A DNA stretch of 64,000 nt from Skeletonema tropicum (Eukaryota > Bacillariophyta > Thalassiosirophyceae > Thalassiosirales > Thalassiosiraceae): contig CM074133.1 of the NCBI GenBank assembly GCA_037178625.1, forward strand, positions 1,302,001-1,366,000. The letters run 5' to 3'. The notes under the pieces were generated by a model, which made no database searches, was not told the DNA's origin, and saw nothing but the letters and a program-made list of their open reading frames with translations. Of this stretch, positions 31,401 to 41,789 are shown piece by piece. A program made the position numbers and the translations under genes. Within the stretch, counting starts at the first letter, position 1. Every line of letters starts with the position of its first letter.

Positions 31401-34400
31401 CGACGGCATCACCCCACGCCGCAAATCTTCTATATTTGCGCAATAATGGATTCTATGTCGAGTTTGCAAGTGCTATAGCTGCAATGGGTATCTTTTCTGA
31501 CATATCCCATGCGAGGAGTGTAATGAATCTTGCATTAGAACTAATCCATCCGCGATTGGTTCTGGCAGAGGGAAAACGTTCCAATGCTGACAAAGGGGCA
31601 GGTGACAATGTCCGGATTCGTAATGCAGATGCAACACGTCTTGTCCTTGGTATTGCAATCAGACTTCCTACAACTGATGATGCACACGATCAGCATAAAG
31701 CTCTTGCGAAGAATGCGTTCGATGAATTGCTCCGTTTGTGTGCCAATGATATGGCAGGATCTTCACTCTCTCGACTTGCGTCAAGTGGTCTATGTGGTAG
31801 CTTGACAAGTCAAACAGAATTTGCACACATGTTAGAGGATCGGTCTCATTTTTTGTACTCAAGGTTTGTGCTATTACTCAGGCGCATAGCTGCATTCAGT
31901 ATGACATACAACGACTTTGTGTCATTATTGCGTTGTGTAGCCGGGCCCATTCTTCTTGCTGAAGATGAAGAAGTTGACAACGAGAGTGAGCAGAAGAAGA
32001 AAAAGAAGAGGATACGATTAGCAGTTATTTCATCTTCCGTTCAAGCAAAGAAAGTCACGAGTATTACGAAATCTGAAGCTTGGCATTCACGTGAAACTGG
32101 TTTTTGTAATAGGCTTGAAACCTTGTCAGTAATTGCCGAGAGAGGAGATAGAGTTGCAAGATGCGAGCTTGGTGGAGATTCGTTAAACTCCGTTGCGATG
32201 TACATGCAAAAAGTTCCGCTTGAAGATAGAATATACAAGCTTGCAGAAGATGGACGAATGAAATTTATCGAAATTGAGAGTGTGGACGCGTCGGCAAAAT
32301 CACTTGCAGCTTCGGCTTCGGCTGCACCTCAAAGTACAGACACAGTTTGGAGTCCTCTAGTCAGCACTGGCTTCACATACTGCTGTTGGCTGCGGCAGCA
32401 TCATCCCATCAAAGATGGATCGCAAAACAGTCTTTTTGTTTTTGACATTTCAAGCCCACCAGTAAAGAAATCGACTGATGGCTCGGGTTCCTTTCCATAT
32501 GGGAGCAGCGGACACGATTTCTTCTCTTTTTGGTATGATGTTACGAACCAAAGGTTCTGTGTTCTTACCTCATCTAATTCAAGAGGGGATCCAACATGCT
32601 TTCCTATCTCACCGCTTCCGGCTGGTGTATGGCACCATGTTCAGTTATCTTATCAGGCCCCGAAACGCTCTATGCTTGGGCGTAAAGCTGTGTTGACTCT
32701 TTTCATCGACGGGAGACCTGTTGAATCTGAGGCTAAAGTTGACTCATTTAATCTCCCACCAACGGCAAGGGTTCACATTGGCGTTCCAAATCCTGTCCTC
32801 GCCAGCAGTGGTATTGTAAGGGGCAATCTTCCATCATGGGATCTTGGTCCAGCGTTGTTGGTGTCAGCGGTGCTTGGACTCAGAGACGCTACCGCGATGT
32901 ACACAGCAGGGCCCGATTTTCCCGGATTATTTTGGGGCGATCGGCCGCAACGGCTGTCCCTTGCTGCTGCTGCAACAGCTGCTTTCGTCATGCTTGCCGA
33001 AAATGGGGAGAAGGGAAGCGTTGCGGGGGCACTCCGACGACGTAAGATTCCAAGCATGGAAGCTGTTGGGCATGTTATGCGTGAGAGAGGTTTTAATGGT
33101 GCACCTGTCGCAGGGCCAGAATCTGATTCCCTCTCAGCAGTTGGTTTACTTTGCAAGTTTCCCATAGAAAACGTAGTCTTTGGATTTCGTGCTTCGTCGT
33201 CAAGCAGTAGGATGAAGGATAATTCTTCATCAAGCAGAAGACGTCATTTCTCACGCCAATTGGTCAATATCTCACGGATCAACTCAAACACTTCAGTCTC
33301 TACCGATGCGATTGTTTATGGCTACTCCAGCATTATATCTCCCAACTGTTTTGCAGAGAATGTGCAATGGATTGGTGGGCCAAATATTCTGATGCCAATA
33401 GTGAATGCTACACAGTCCGCATCTAGCTTGGCTCTGTCATTACGTATGATTAGAGAAAGTGTTCGCAGGCACCCACCCAATCTCGAAATGCTTCAAGCTG
33501 GTGGAGGATACAGAATGCTTGCCTTATTACTGCGACAAAAGCGAATCATGGACGCCAATGTACTTGATCAGTGCTTCGCTTTCGCAGTTCATGGATTTGT
33601 GCCCGGATTTGCGGAGAAAGATCAATCAAAAAGTAAGGGAGGAAAGAATGATACTGGACCTGGTGGTATATCAAAGGCAGTGTCTCATCGTTGGGTTTTT
33701 GCAGACCTTGATGCCATGAAATACCTGTTACTGAACCATCAGGTTTGGGACTTGAACGGAGCAGGGCCGGAGCTACCACTCCGTCTCCTTTCCTATTTCA
33801 ATGGCCTTGTAGTCGCGCACTCAACACACGCGGCCTTCAATTCAAGAAGACTGCATCTGCTAGGAATTATTCGTTGGACACTGCATCTCATGCTCGAGGC
33901 CACAGAACTCTACGCAGCAGGAGCATCCGCTAAACAAACAGGCGCAAATACTGAACTTTCAAATGAACGGAAGGCAGTTATCGCCGCGGCTCTCAAAAAC
34001 GGTTGGTACGCAAAGCCCCCTCTGGTATCTAGAGTTGCAGCTGGCTGTGATCCAGGTGTTGATATGCTGTTGAGCTGCAAAACATTGCTTCGGAGAGTTT
34101 TGACTTTCATGCTCACTCCTGGTGATCTCGAAGCAATTGCTGGGGCCGCAATTTATACAGTTTCCATCACTGGTGGGCAAGAGAAGATGTCGGATGACAC
34201 GCAAACGCCACAAATGTCAGCTAACGCTGGTCAAGAGAAGCTTGCACCCGGCGCTGTTGCTCGTGTATATCTTCTTCGTCTTTTGGAGGAGCTAGTAGTT
34301 GATGGAGTGAATGAAATCGTTGCAGATGACACCAAGACTTCGCGTGACGCAGAGGGAGTGAATGAAGCGGTGGCTGAACCACATTCTGGAGGAGGATCGA

Positions 34401-37400
34401 GTACAAGTCAAACTTATTTGGGAACTATGTCTCGCAAAAAGGGCGATCAACGTTCGTCACAGGGCGCAGCAGCAGCCGAACCACAACATCCAAAGCACCA
34501 GGAAGCGCAAATATTCCTTTCAGCTTTTGCAGGGATTCTTACACCTGTTTGGTTTGCCTGTATTTTAGAAGGGTGTCGCGAAGAAGCATCTGCATCGGCT
34601 GTCTTGAGGCTAATGATTCTCATGATACAGAATTCTCGAAAGTTTGCACTATCTTTTGAGCAAGCAGGTGGTTTCGCTCCTCTTGTTTTGAGTATCCCCA
34701 AGTTTTCAATTTGTCCAAGCATCATCATGTCGATGCTGAGTAATTTACTGCATGCCCCGATCTTGCATATGCCATGCTTTGCTACCCTTGAGCCGAAACA
34801 GCTTTGCGATGTGTTTGATGCCGAAAGCGATGCAGTTGAATTGATCAACAATGAGACACAAGGAAGTTTACGTTACAACTCTGATCCATCTTGTGGGATT
34901 TTTGCATTACTGGCTGAGTGCCTTGGGCGCAATATTCAATTGGCTTCATTTGATAACGAGACCGGAAAGAAGGCACGCGACACAAATAAAGCTGTTTTGC
35001 AGCTGCTGAGTCACCGCCACGCGTTCTCACCTACCTTTCAAAAATTCTGTAGAACGCCTGATTTTTTGGAGCCACTAGCTCAAGCTCTCTGTTTAGTGCA
35101 TGACGAAAAGCTGCAACAAATGCAAACACCTGCATTTGGAGGAGCACTCCAAAGCACAGACAAGCAAGGTGACGATGCACAATTGCTTGAAAACAGGAAT
35201 CGATCCAACCAAAGAGCTGAGGCTGGCGAGTCCGATGACTTCGTGGCTTGGCCAGATGCAAAAGCAAAAAAAGCACCCCGTCGTGGTAGTCTTTCTGAGG
35301 TAAACGGAACCGAAACCCCAACGGAGAGATTTGTTGGCAAGGATAGCGAGGGAGCTGAGGGTAGTGGCATAGGAATGGTGCAATTGTTGCACCTTGTTTT
35401 GTCACACGCTGTGTTCAATGGACCTTTTGCTGCCCCACTTGTTAGTGCTCTATTTCGGTCGTTTCCGATCCATGCATCACCGGATCAAGTCGAGGCGTTC
35501 CACTTGGTGTTGATAGAACATTGTCGTACCGTTGTGGAAGATGCGCTTCAACGAGGCGAGCCCATCGCTATTGCAAATTGTATCGGTGTGAGCTCAGTTT
35601 TACTTGATAGGCTGATGGCAGGCTTTTTCACATCAGAGCCTGTTTTTGAAGCAGTGCATATTGCGATGCTCACTCTCAACAGCCTGACAGCGAGTGGAAC
35701 ATATGCTTCTCGCACATTGGCAAATGTCGACCAAAACTTACTTGTAGCAGACTCGGCGCATGTTGCTCGCCTAACTTGCCTCACAGCATTACAACGCAGT
35801 CGTCCGATGGGAGCTTACGACATTGGAGACGATGACCTGAAATTGGCAGTTTTAACGAAGATGGGTGAACGAATGCGACAACTTCTCCTTGTTCCATCGA
35901 ATCTTCTTGGTGGTGGTCAAGTCAGCCAAGTCACGATGCGGAACAAAGGTGGTTATCCGACACCTTCACCAAATAGCCGTTTCTTCCCACTGTGGCAATC
36001 TGCAAGCTTGTCTCGCTGTTGCCCTCCTTCCTTCCAATGCGCGTACCCAGACCTCACTGCAGTTGACGAACCCGACCGAGCATTCGTTGTCGCCCTCATG
36101 GCAGATATTCATAGCATGCTTATAGATAGGCGACGTGATATCCGCGAAGAGGCTGTTGTTGTTGTAGTTTCTCTTTTGCAGAGAAGAAGAGGCATCATGT
36201 CGGAATTACTCATCACAGATATTCGTGGTGAGCATCGTATGGAAACTGTTGATCTAATGAATCGAGGAGGGTTTGGAGCGTTGCTCGTTGCGCACGAAGC
36301 AACAACAATCTCAGAAAAAGACAGTTCTGAACATGCTCACAAGTATGGGTCGTTTTTCGAGTGGCTTGAGCGTAACCAGGGTCAAGTTGCTGCTGTCTTC
36401 CACGGAATTCATGTCCAAGCTTCACGAGTTGCGATACCAACAAATGTCGGAGCGTCCACACCTGAAGAAGCAATTGAAAATGAGCAAAAGGTGATGTTAC
36501 TGAAACTTACTTCACAAGATTCCTCCGATCGTACGATTCTTGGTGGCATCGAACGTGCTGCACTCGCGCAACGCTCGCATGGTGCGACTGCAGAGAGTCA
36601 TGCGCTTTGGAAGAGACAGGGGTTCGACGACTTGTCTTCTGGAGCTATGCAATGGAAATTTCTTCTACGTCAACTCAAGGGATCATGTACCATTTGGGAA
36701 GGGGGACCTAGTATTGATGAAACGTCTCTGTTTGCGAAATCACTGTTGATTTCTTCTCTGCTCAAAAAGCGCAAAGATACGGATGATAGCAAAGACGACA
36801 AATCGATTACTATTGCCGGATCAAACGAAACAGTGAAAAGATGGAAGTTGGATTTGACTGAAGGTTATGAACGACAGCGTCGCCGCATGCTCCCAAACTA
36901 TGAATTCCATGGTCTCTACAATATCGATGAAAATGCTGACAATGTGGAATACGTCGATGAAGTGGGCTTAAAAGCAATTCAAGAGGGGGTAGGAGGAGAA
37001 GACAACAACGAAGGAGCTGCAGAAAGCAACGACGAAGTACAGCATCCGGTGGATGGAAGGAGTTCTACTTTGGATATGGAGGTCACTGCAGATTTGCTGA
37101 AGAAGATGAATCTGGAGAAAATTGTTGATGACGAAGAAGACGACCTGGAAAATATGGAGGATGAAGATAATGATTACGCAGCTGCTGCTGATGACGCACT
37201 GCACGCTCATACAACATTTTCAGTAGAGGATCAGTCAGCTCACGCCAACGAGCTTGAAAGCAAAAAAGCCCAAAATGTCGAAGATGCTGATAAGACCAAC
37301 GAAGACGATGTAGATGAAAGAGAACCAGAAGCTGAAGAACCTGACAAGACGAATATCTCAGCATCAAGTTACGATCTGATTACAGGCCTGCTTAAAGCAG

Positions 37401-39910
37401 GTGATTGGCCTGAGAAGTCATACAATGTAAATAGATGCACTGGCCTTGAAGTCAGGAAAGCCCTGCTTCTTTGGTGCCGAAATGCAATCTATGTTGTTGA
37501 CGGTTTTGAGCAAACTGACGGGGAAGGACTGAAAGGAAAGATCAACCGACTCAAGAAGGTGACTACTAGTTTCCAAGTTAATATCAGACAACATGGAGCG
37601 CAGAACGCTGATGCTGCTGAGAAGACGAAAGCCAAAGAAAAGGCGACCGAGTCGACTGAAGAGGAAATCACTTACCAACACCGCAGCCAACGTATTGCTT
37701 TTGGTGATCTATACTCTGTTTATCGTCGCCGGTATCAACTACAGCAGAATGCGCTCGAGTTCTACGATGTTCACCGAAACGGTACTCTTATCGCCTTTTC
37801 AAACAATGTCGAGCGCGAAGAAGTTTTGTCAAAGGTGCTCGCCACACCACTTCCTAGCAGCATCTTCAGCTCTAGCGTATTGGGCGGGGCTACTTCCATC
37901 AATTACAAGAAGTTCATGAACAACCTTCGTGCCAAGATTACATCGCAATGGGTTCATGGCAAGATGTCAAACTTTGACTTCATTATGCACATGAATTCAT
38001 TCGCTGGTAGAACATATAACGATTTGACGCAGTATCCGGTGTTTCCGTGGGTTTTGGCTGATTATGATAGCGAAGAGCTTGATCTCAATGACCCCAAAGT
38101 ATATCGAGATTTCTCGAAACCTATGGGTGGGCAAAATGAGAAACGGGCAGCTCAATTTAGAGAGCGTTACGAGGCCTTGGACCAGAGCTACGAGTTCGGG
38201 GACGGCCCACCACCGTTTCATTATGGAACGCATTACTCTTGTGCTGCATATGTGCTCTACTACTTGATGCGATTGGAGCCATTTTCAAGATTGGCTTTGT
38301 CTCTTCAGGGAGGCAAATTTGATGTCGCCGACCGTTTGTTTCATAATATTGGTGCAAGTTGGAGCAGTGCTAGCTCGGAAAATCTTCAAGATGTCAGAGA
38401 GCTGATACCCGAGTTCTTCTATCTTCCAGACTTTCTTGTGAACAGTAATATGTTTGACTTTGGAACAACTCAGCTTGGTAAGACTGTGCATGATTTAACT
38501 TTGCCTCGATGGGCAAAAGGTGACCCAAAACGATTCATTCGAATTCATCGACAAGCACTTGAGAGTGACTACGTTAGCAGGCATTTACATCAATGGTTGG
38601 ATCTTGTGTTTGGTTTTAAACAACGTGGGAAAGAAGCAGTAGCTGCATTGAATACGTTCGTACATGTTACATACGAAGGCCAAGTTGATTTGGAATCTAT
38701 TACTGACCCGGTTGAGAGAGATTCCATCATTGCACAAATTCAAAACTTTGGTCAAACTCCCAGCCGTCTCGAACGCAAACCTTTCCCACCACGAGTTATT
38801 CTATCAGCTTTCAAAGAGAGAGGTCTTGATTTTAACGCACTAGCGTCTCTCGCGGCTCTTACGCCACCATTCTGTGTCGTCGGTGCACCACATCGAGTGT
38901 ATCTTCGCGTGCTCGCTGTTGATACATGCAAAGTTGGTATGGCGGGTCAGATAGACTCATCTGTCGGAGATTTGTGTCATGTGAAGGGCCAGTTGATAGG
39001 TGTTGGTCGAACGTGCGCACTGATTCTACCGTCGAAGAAGTACTACAGATTTGGTGGTCCCAACCATGGTGTGAGTGTTCATGTTTCCATGACCTCAGCA
39101 CGCTACAGAGAAGTTAACAAAGTACTCAGCGTCCACGATGGTATGCATCGGGGTCCGATCAGTGTGGCCAAACCGTCATTGAATGGGCTTTGGCTTCTTA
39201 CTGGATGCATCGACTCGACTGTACGAGTGTGGAAATACAATGGTCAAAATATGCAACTGCAGGCTACTCTCTGTGGTCACGATGGAGGTAAAATCACTTG
39301 CTTGGATATTAGTACGACTTTTGGTAGCATTGTCACTGGAGGATCGGACGGAAAGATTTTAGTGTGGGATCTGCGAACGCTCACTTTCTTGAGAACATTG
39401 CATCACCCAGCAAGTGCAAAGAATTCCGTTCATGACGGTGCTACGAAATCTCCAGCTGTCAAGTCTGTTTCGATCAATCACAAGAATGGAAATATCGTTA
39501 CTCTTCTGCACTCCACCGTTTGTGTATTCGATATCAATGGCAATCTCATTGCCAAGCAAGATCCTGGATTTAACTTTGAAGGAAATGAAGTACCAAGCTG
39601 TGTCATTGCCACAGACTGTCCAGAATGGATGGAATCAGGTATTGTTGCGGTCGCTGGTCATATGAATGGCGATGTGAGTCTTTGGAGTATTGATTATGAC
39701 ACTGAACTACTTGTTCTTCGTCACATTTTGCCAGAACGAGTGCACTCTTGTCCCATCACTGCCCTTCGTGTGTCTGGCGATAGACAAGACACTCTTCTAA
39801 TTGGAGACAAATCTGGCAAAATGAGTGCATGCGAGACTGTGAAGCTTGAACAATTAAATGCCAGCGAGCTGGAAAGCCTTATGGTTGAAATGCAAATGGG
39901 AGACGATTGA
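28499..39910 (+). CDS. Giant BEACH-WD40 protein, WDFY3/ALFY-like
   Basis: A single uninterrupted frame from ATG 28499 (MRGWLSNLRG) gives 3803 residues. The N-terminus is low complexity, with a poly-Gly run near residue 100. A long helical, armadillo-like region follows. A ConA/laminin-G-like segment lies near 1290-1400 (FTYCCWLRQHHP, WHHVQLSYQAP, FIDGRPVES). A very acidic stretch at about 2815-2970 precedes the PH-BEACH domain (about 2970-3120). The BEACH domain has NFDFIMHMNSFAGRTYNDL, YPVFPWVL and FHYGTHYSCAAYVLYYLMRLEPFS. WD40 repeats fill the last 260 residues (GCIDSTVRVWKYNG, GGSDGKILVWDLRTLTF). BEACH proteins act in membrane fission/fusion and selective autophagy. I see no FYVE finger at the C-terminus, unlike human WDFY3. 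Confidence 0.93.
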   Translation: MRGWLSNLRGDNNRDSGSAAAGNNSSSSGADAPPSTLPQSPPLRRGGNNSNDYDNDRRAGTGRLTAGRSFRSGGNGGNNGDYGAANNNHHTPSGGGGGGGGGGGGVIQALMAGRGGGAAFADAEMERKVSISARNLGDGVSRIVLAARMGGGSSGQSGIDPEEWKVRLLKLLGGSDEDNKTNDSNSSALTEDGVANEAPPSDIDILLENSTCERFVLRCVENELPPNLIHCLRLLRVLELQHDHSVAQKQQQLRRRKRSDDDRKNNNDEGQEEDDLIVPASPLSTQAAAKVSKLLCLLCSDPSVGEQLRPHLFGLLALSGASYPNSGVHIAAAASDVIIAFSRSCLSASLVWFLHDRKMIVHMTDDIKELCAMTGSGPSPSSNNSAASSNNRCLYGKDAEKKGLWVIAIRTVVHLVSNSCHYQCVELLKDYDSAGGYHVLAYAISSSSMKHVPKLLELVTALVCCKIGATSSLSSMPQDHLHDEEMEAQDNNTDSTDLAEAKVAMNTNAFEIMDDLMVRSLKLIVAYKAEHEGRRPDFTSSSDLTAMTDFSVKYAWDLTMHETASSTDDDAEKDVGVDLTSELLVTTLQLYSDHAKNFDLIESEYHMLSHYILAFPTFSDVSVKVFSLKTLEYVCTGLAGANTFMPLRLVTEVFCSLCKHLLKEAATDTSDEDVAENDAAKAKAMEDAALDLQLLCDTLIKLLEFDENLCQVMLECGLLGPKIDDMLDLLFTISGADIPDEEGVQISSLPHPSPVDSTNVDDIYSSLCRVLKVVVRQPGARSVIGERGSAAGDIIHCDSGLNTLLMVGILYLGDTASRNSLDVFETMMAKSHDSLLQSDMKYLIDLLHKFSDSASELTAEENVKSTDQLAITRQGTILDLLRSILATNESSQEVFRACCGFECVVRLIFSLEGIISAENSDSEIATAAMKLLKSAFALLATTTGDKGEKNFSNPSLSIDILSDDSLSSTASPHAANLLYLRNNGFYVEFASAIAAMGIFSDISHARSVMNLALELIHPRLVLAEGKRSNADKGAGDNVRIRNADATRLVLGIAIRLPTTDDAHDQHKALAKNAFDELLRLCANDMAGSSLSRLASSGLCGSLTSQTEFAHMLEDRSHFLYSRFVLLLRRIAAFSMTYNDFVSLLRCVAGPILLAEDEEVDNESEQKKKKKRIRLAVISSSVQAKKVTSITKSEAWHSRETGFCNRLETLSVIAERGDRVARCELGGDSLNSVAMYMQKVPLEDRIYKLAEDGRMKFIEIESVDASAKSLAASASAAPQSTDTVWSPLVSTGFTYCCWLRQHHPIKDGSQNSLFVFDISSPPVKKSTDGSGSFPYGSSGHDFFSFWYDVTNQRFCVLTSSNSRGDPTCFPISPLPAGVWHHVQLSYQAPKRSMLGRKAVLTLFIDGRPVESEAKVDSFNLPPTARVHIGVPNPVLASSGIVRGNLPSWDLGPALLVSAVLGLRDATAMYTAGPDFPGLFWGDRPQRLSLAAAATAAFVMLAENGEKGSVAGALRRRKIPSMEAVGHVMRERGFNGAPVAGPESDSLSAVGLLCKFPIENVVFGFRASSSSSRMKDNSSSSRRRHFSRQLVNISRINSNTSVSTDAIVYGYSSIISPNCFAENVQWIGGPNILMPIVNATQSASSLALSLRMIRESVRRHPPNLEMLQAGGGYRMLALLLRQKRIMDANVLDQCFAFAVHGFVPGFAEKDQSKSKGGKNDTGPGGISKAVSHRWVFADLDAMKYLLLNHQVWDLNGAGPELPLRLLSYFNGLVVAHSTHAAFNSRRLHLLGIIRWTLHLMLEATELYAAGASAKQTGANTELSNERKAVIAAALKNGWYAKPPLVSRVAAGCDPGVDMLLSCKTLLRRVLTFMLTPGDLEAIAGAAIYTVSITGGQEKMSDDTQTPQMSANAGQEKLAPGAVARVYLLRLLEELVVDGVNEIVADDTKTSRDAEGVNEAVAEPHSGGGSSTSQTYLGTMSRKKGDQRSSQGAAAAEPQHPKHQEAQIFLSAFAGILTPVWFACILEGCREEASASAVLRLMILMIQNSRKFALSFEQAGGFAPLVLSIPKFSICPSIIMSMLSNLLHAPILHMPCFATLEPKQLCDVFDAESDAVELINNETQGSLRYNSDPSCGIFALLAECLGRNIQLASFDNETGKKARDTNKAVLQLLSHRHAFSPTFQKFCRTPDFLEPLAQALCLVHDEKLQQMQTPAFGGALQSTDKQGDDAQLLENRNRSNQRAEAGESDDFVAWPDAKAKKAPRRGSLSEVNGTETPTERFVGKDSEGAEGSGIGMVQLLHLVLSHAVFNGPFAAPLVSALFRSFPIHASPDQVEAFHLVLIEHCRTVVEDALQRGEPIAIANCIGVSSVLLDRLMAGFFTSEPVFEAVHIAMLTLNSLTASGTYASRTLANVDQNLLVADSAHVARLTCLTALQRSRPMGAYDIGDDDLKLAVLTKMGERMRQLLLVPSNLLGGGQVSQVTMRNKGGYPTPSPNSRFFPLWQSASLSRCCPPSFQCAYPDLTAVDEPDRAFVVALMADIHSMLIDRRRDIREEAVVVVVSLLQRRRGIMSELLITDIRGEHRMETVDLMNRGGFGALLVAHEATTISEKDSSEHAHKYGSFFEWLERNQGQVAAVFHGIHVQASRVAIPTNVGASTPEEAIENEQKVMLLKLTSQDSSDRTILGGIERAALAQRSHGATAESHALWKRQGFDDLSSGAMQWKFLLRQLKGSCTIWEGGPSIDETSLFAKSLLISSLLKKRKDTDDSKDDKSITIAGSNETVKRWKLDLTEGYERQRRRMLPNYEFHGLYNIDENADNVEYVDEVGLKAIQEGVGGEDNNEGAAESNDEVQHPVDGRSSTLDMEVTADLLKKMNLEKIVDDEEDDLENMEDEDNDYAAAADDALHAHTTFSVEDQSAHANELESKKAQNVEDADKTNEDDVDEREPEAEEPDKTNISASSYDLITGLLKAGDWPEKSYNVNRCTGLEVRKALLLWCRNAIYVVDGFEQTDGEGLKGKINRLKKVTTSFQVNIRQHGAQNADAAEKTKAKEKATESTEEEITYQHRSQRIAFGDLYSVYRRRYQLQQNALEFYDVHRNGTLIAFSNNVEREEVLSKVLATPLPSSIFSSSVLGGATSINYKKFMNNLRAKITSQWVHGKMSNFDFIMHMNSFAGRTYNDLTQYPVFPWVLADYDSEELDLNDPKVYRDFSKPMGGQNEKRAAQFRERYEALDQSYEFGDGPPPFHYGTHYSCAAYVLYYLMRLEPFSRLALSLQGGKFDVADRLFHNIGASWSSASSENLQDVRELIPEFFYLPDFLVNSNMFDFGTTQLGKTVHDLTLPRWAKGDPKRFIRIHRQALESDYVSRHLHQWLDLVFGFKQRGKEAVAALNTFVHVTYEGQVDLESITDPVERDSIIAQIQNFGQTPSRLERKPFPPRVILSAFKERGLDFNALASLAALTPPFCVVGAPHRVYLRVLAVDTCKVGMAGQIDSSVGDLCHVKGQLIGVGRTCALILPSKKYYRFGGPNHGVSVHVSMTSARYREVNKVLSVHDGMHRGPISVAKPSLNGLWLLTGCIDSTVRVWKYNGQNMQLQATLCGHDGGKITCLDISTTFGSIVTGGSDGKILVWDLRTLTFLRTLHHPASAKNSVHDGATKSPAVKSVSINHKNGNIVTLLHSTVCVFDINGNLIAKQDPGFNFEGNEVPSCVIATDCPEWMESGIVAVAGHMNGDVSLWSIDYDTELLVLRHILPERVHSCPITALRVSGDRQDTLLIGDKSGKMSACETVKLEQLNASELESLMVEMQMGDD

Positions 39911-40453
39911 TGAACATTGTAACTCCTCTCCCAAAGAATATATATCGATTTGTGTTTGTGATCTTAAAATAGAAGACTGTATATTATTATGGAAGCGTTC
40001 GATGGAAGAACGGCATCACCTTTAGATAAGTAGATGCAGCCTTCAGTTTGGCAACAAATAATCTTTTTTCTAGCGAGTCGACCTCATTTTGCAAAACAAT
40101 AAGAGAGAGTTTTGCAAAATTGACCACTAAAAGGTCAGTCTCTAATAACGCTCATACCCGAAGGCTCTCTCTCTTGCACACGGCCGACCTCTGGCCGTGC
40201 GGCAGCAGAAGACATAGTGAACGAAGAATTGTTAACACACTTAACACACATATTTAACACGACATAGGATACTACAAACTTTCTCTTCTTAATTGTTATT
40301 ACTACTTCAAAAGCTAGTAACATTGCGGTAGCCTTCCGGGTTTTTTGTTGGTTCGGGTCATTCTCCAGTTCTCTCAAAGCATCCAGCTCAATAAAGGGTG
40401 TATCGTATTTTCTTTCGTGCTAAAGGCTTTCCAGATTCTTGCTTTGTATTCCT
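39911..40453. other. Intergenic, convergent side
   Basis: Holds the 3' UTR of the BEACH gene and the tail flank of the broken minus-strand gene. Short repeats such as TTAACACACTTAACACACATATTTAACAC are visible near 40,230. No gene supported. Confidence 0.4.
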
Positions 40454-41560
40454 TTATGCGCGTGTCCATTCCCAAGAAACAGCTGACTTAGGCCTTTGCA
40501 GCTTCTCATTGAGTTCAATTGTCGAGCCTTCAAATTCAAGTAATTTCGCATGCGCTGAAGTTTCCAATCGAGAAGCTACGTGCCTCCTTTCGTCAGCATC
40601 TGTTCCGACAAGATCTTTAAGGTCTGCTTCATCCCCTGCAAATTGAACAAGCTCCAAGCACCTAAAGAGTGAAGTCTTGTGTTTGTGCAACCTTTGAGGG
40701 TACCGAGATTTTATCAATTCAGTGCAATTCAGCATGTTTGCCTCGCTCATCTCCAACAACACATTTTTTAAGCGCTCACATGCATTGCCAGTACCTTCTG
40801 CAACTTGTTTGGATTCATTTGAGTACGCCAACAGCACACGAGCAGGTGCAGCTGGAGCAGGAGCAGCTACTCTAGGGACAGCCGCTGCAGAGACAGGAGG
40901 CGCAGGTGGGCCAGCAGCTTTGTCCTTTTCAATCAAAGATGAAGGTGAGGAAAATTCGAGTTAAATCTTCGACAGAGTCGTCTTGCAGCTTTCTCTTTGA
41001 TGAGCACGAGTAGTAGGTGAGTCTGAAAGGGGCGAATATAACTGATTCATGAGACGCTTCGCCCTGTTCCGCTCCTTCTCCAATTCTGCTTTCAATGACT
41101 CAATCTCTTGTTTGTGACACTCGATAAGCGCTTTCTTCCACTCCTGCTCTCCCTATTCTTCTCTATCATTTCCGATACGTCGTCTCCAATCTGCAATACC
41201 ATCATGAACATGGCCCCGTGATCTTGCGTTGATGGGCCCATTGCTTCCAGCTTATTCTCGTCAAATCTCTTCTTGTAATCATCACCAGAAAACTTGGACC
41301 ACTCAAGTAGGACACTTCTACATCGGCCAAACCTATCCTGTCAGCAGCTTCAAAAGGGTACTTACAACAAGAACAAGACAATGGCCACCACACAACCTTA
41401 ACATTTCTGGAAGATGACGGACCATGGCCGCAAAGTAAGTTTCGACAATAATACGCAGTTCCCCTCCACGCTGGAACAAAGGCACATCAACTACGAAGAG
41501 TTCATCCATCAATTTATCCACTTGCTCACGATTTCCCTTTCTTACCTCATCAATATCCAA
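40454..41560 (-). pseudogene. Broken coiled-coil protein gene
   Basis: Three minus-strand pieces read as one protein. Piece 1 (about 41560-41362) ends CLVLV. A 28-nt segment with GTAAGT and ACAG ends follows, and skipping it joins DRFGRCRSVLLEWSKFSGDD in frame. Near 41150 the frame shifts by one base, then EWKKALIECHKQEIESLKAE continues as a coiled coil. A single in-frame TAA lies near 40,961, followed by 170 further open codons with a Pro/Ala-rich segment (PAPPVSAAAVPRVAAPAPA) and a helical tail. No ATG opens piece 1. The protein family is not recognised. A 28-nt intron would be unusually short; it may be a coincidence. Confidence 0.5.
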
Positions 41561-41789
41561 TATCAGGCATACTTATCATGGGCGAGGGTGCCCTCCGCTC
41601 GGCCCAATTTTCGTACGGCGGCGGCGCAGCATTATTCGATGATGCCATTATTATTAAAATAGTAGCAATGATGATACTTAGGAGGGTGGATTATTTCGAG
41701 GTTTGCATGTGATTGCGAGGGGGAGTGATAAGTACTTTTGGTGTCTTGATTCTTGATCTTGCTATCTTGTGCTTCGTGCCGGATTTTTT

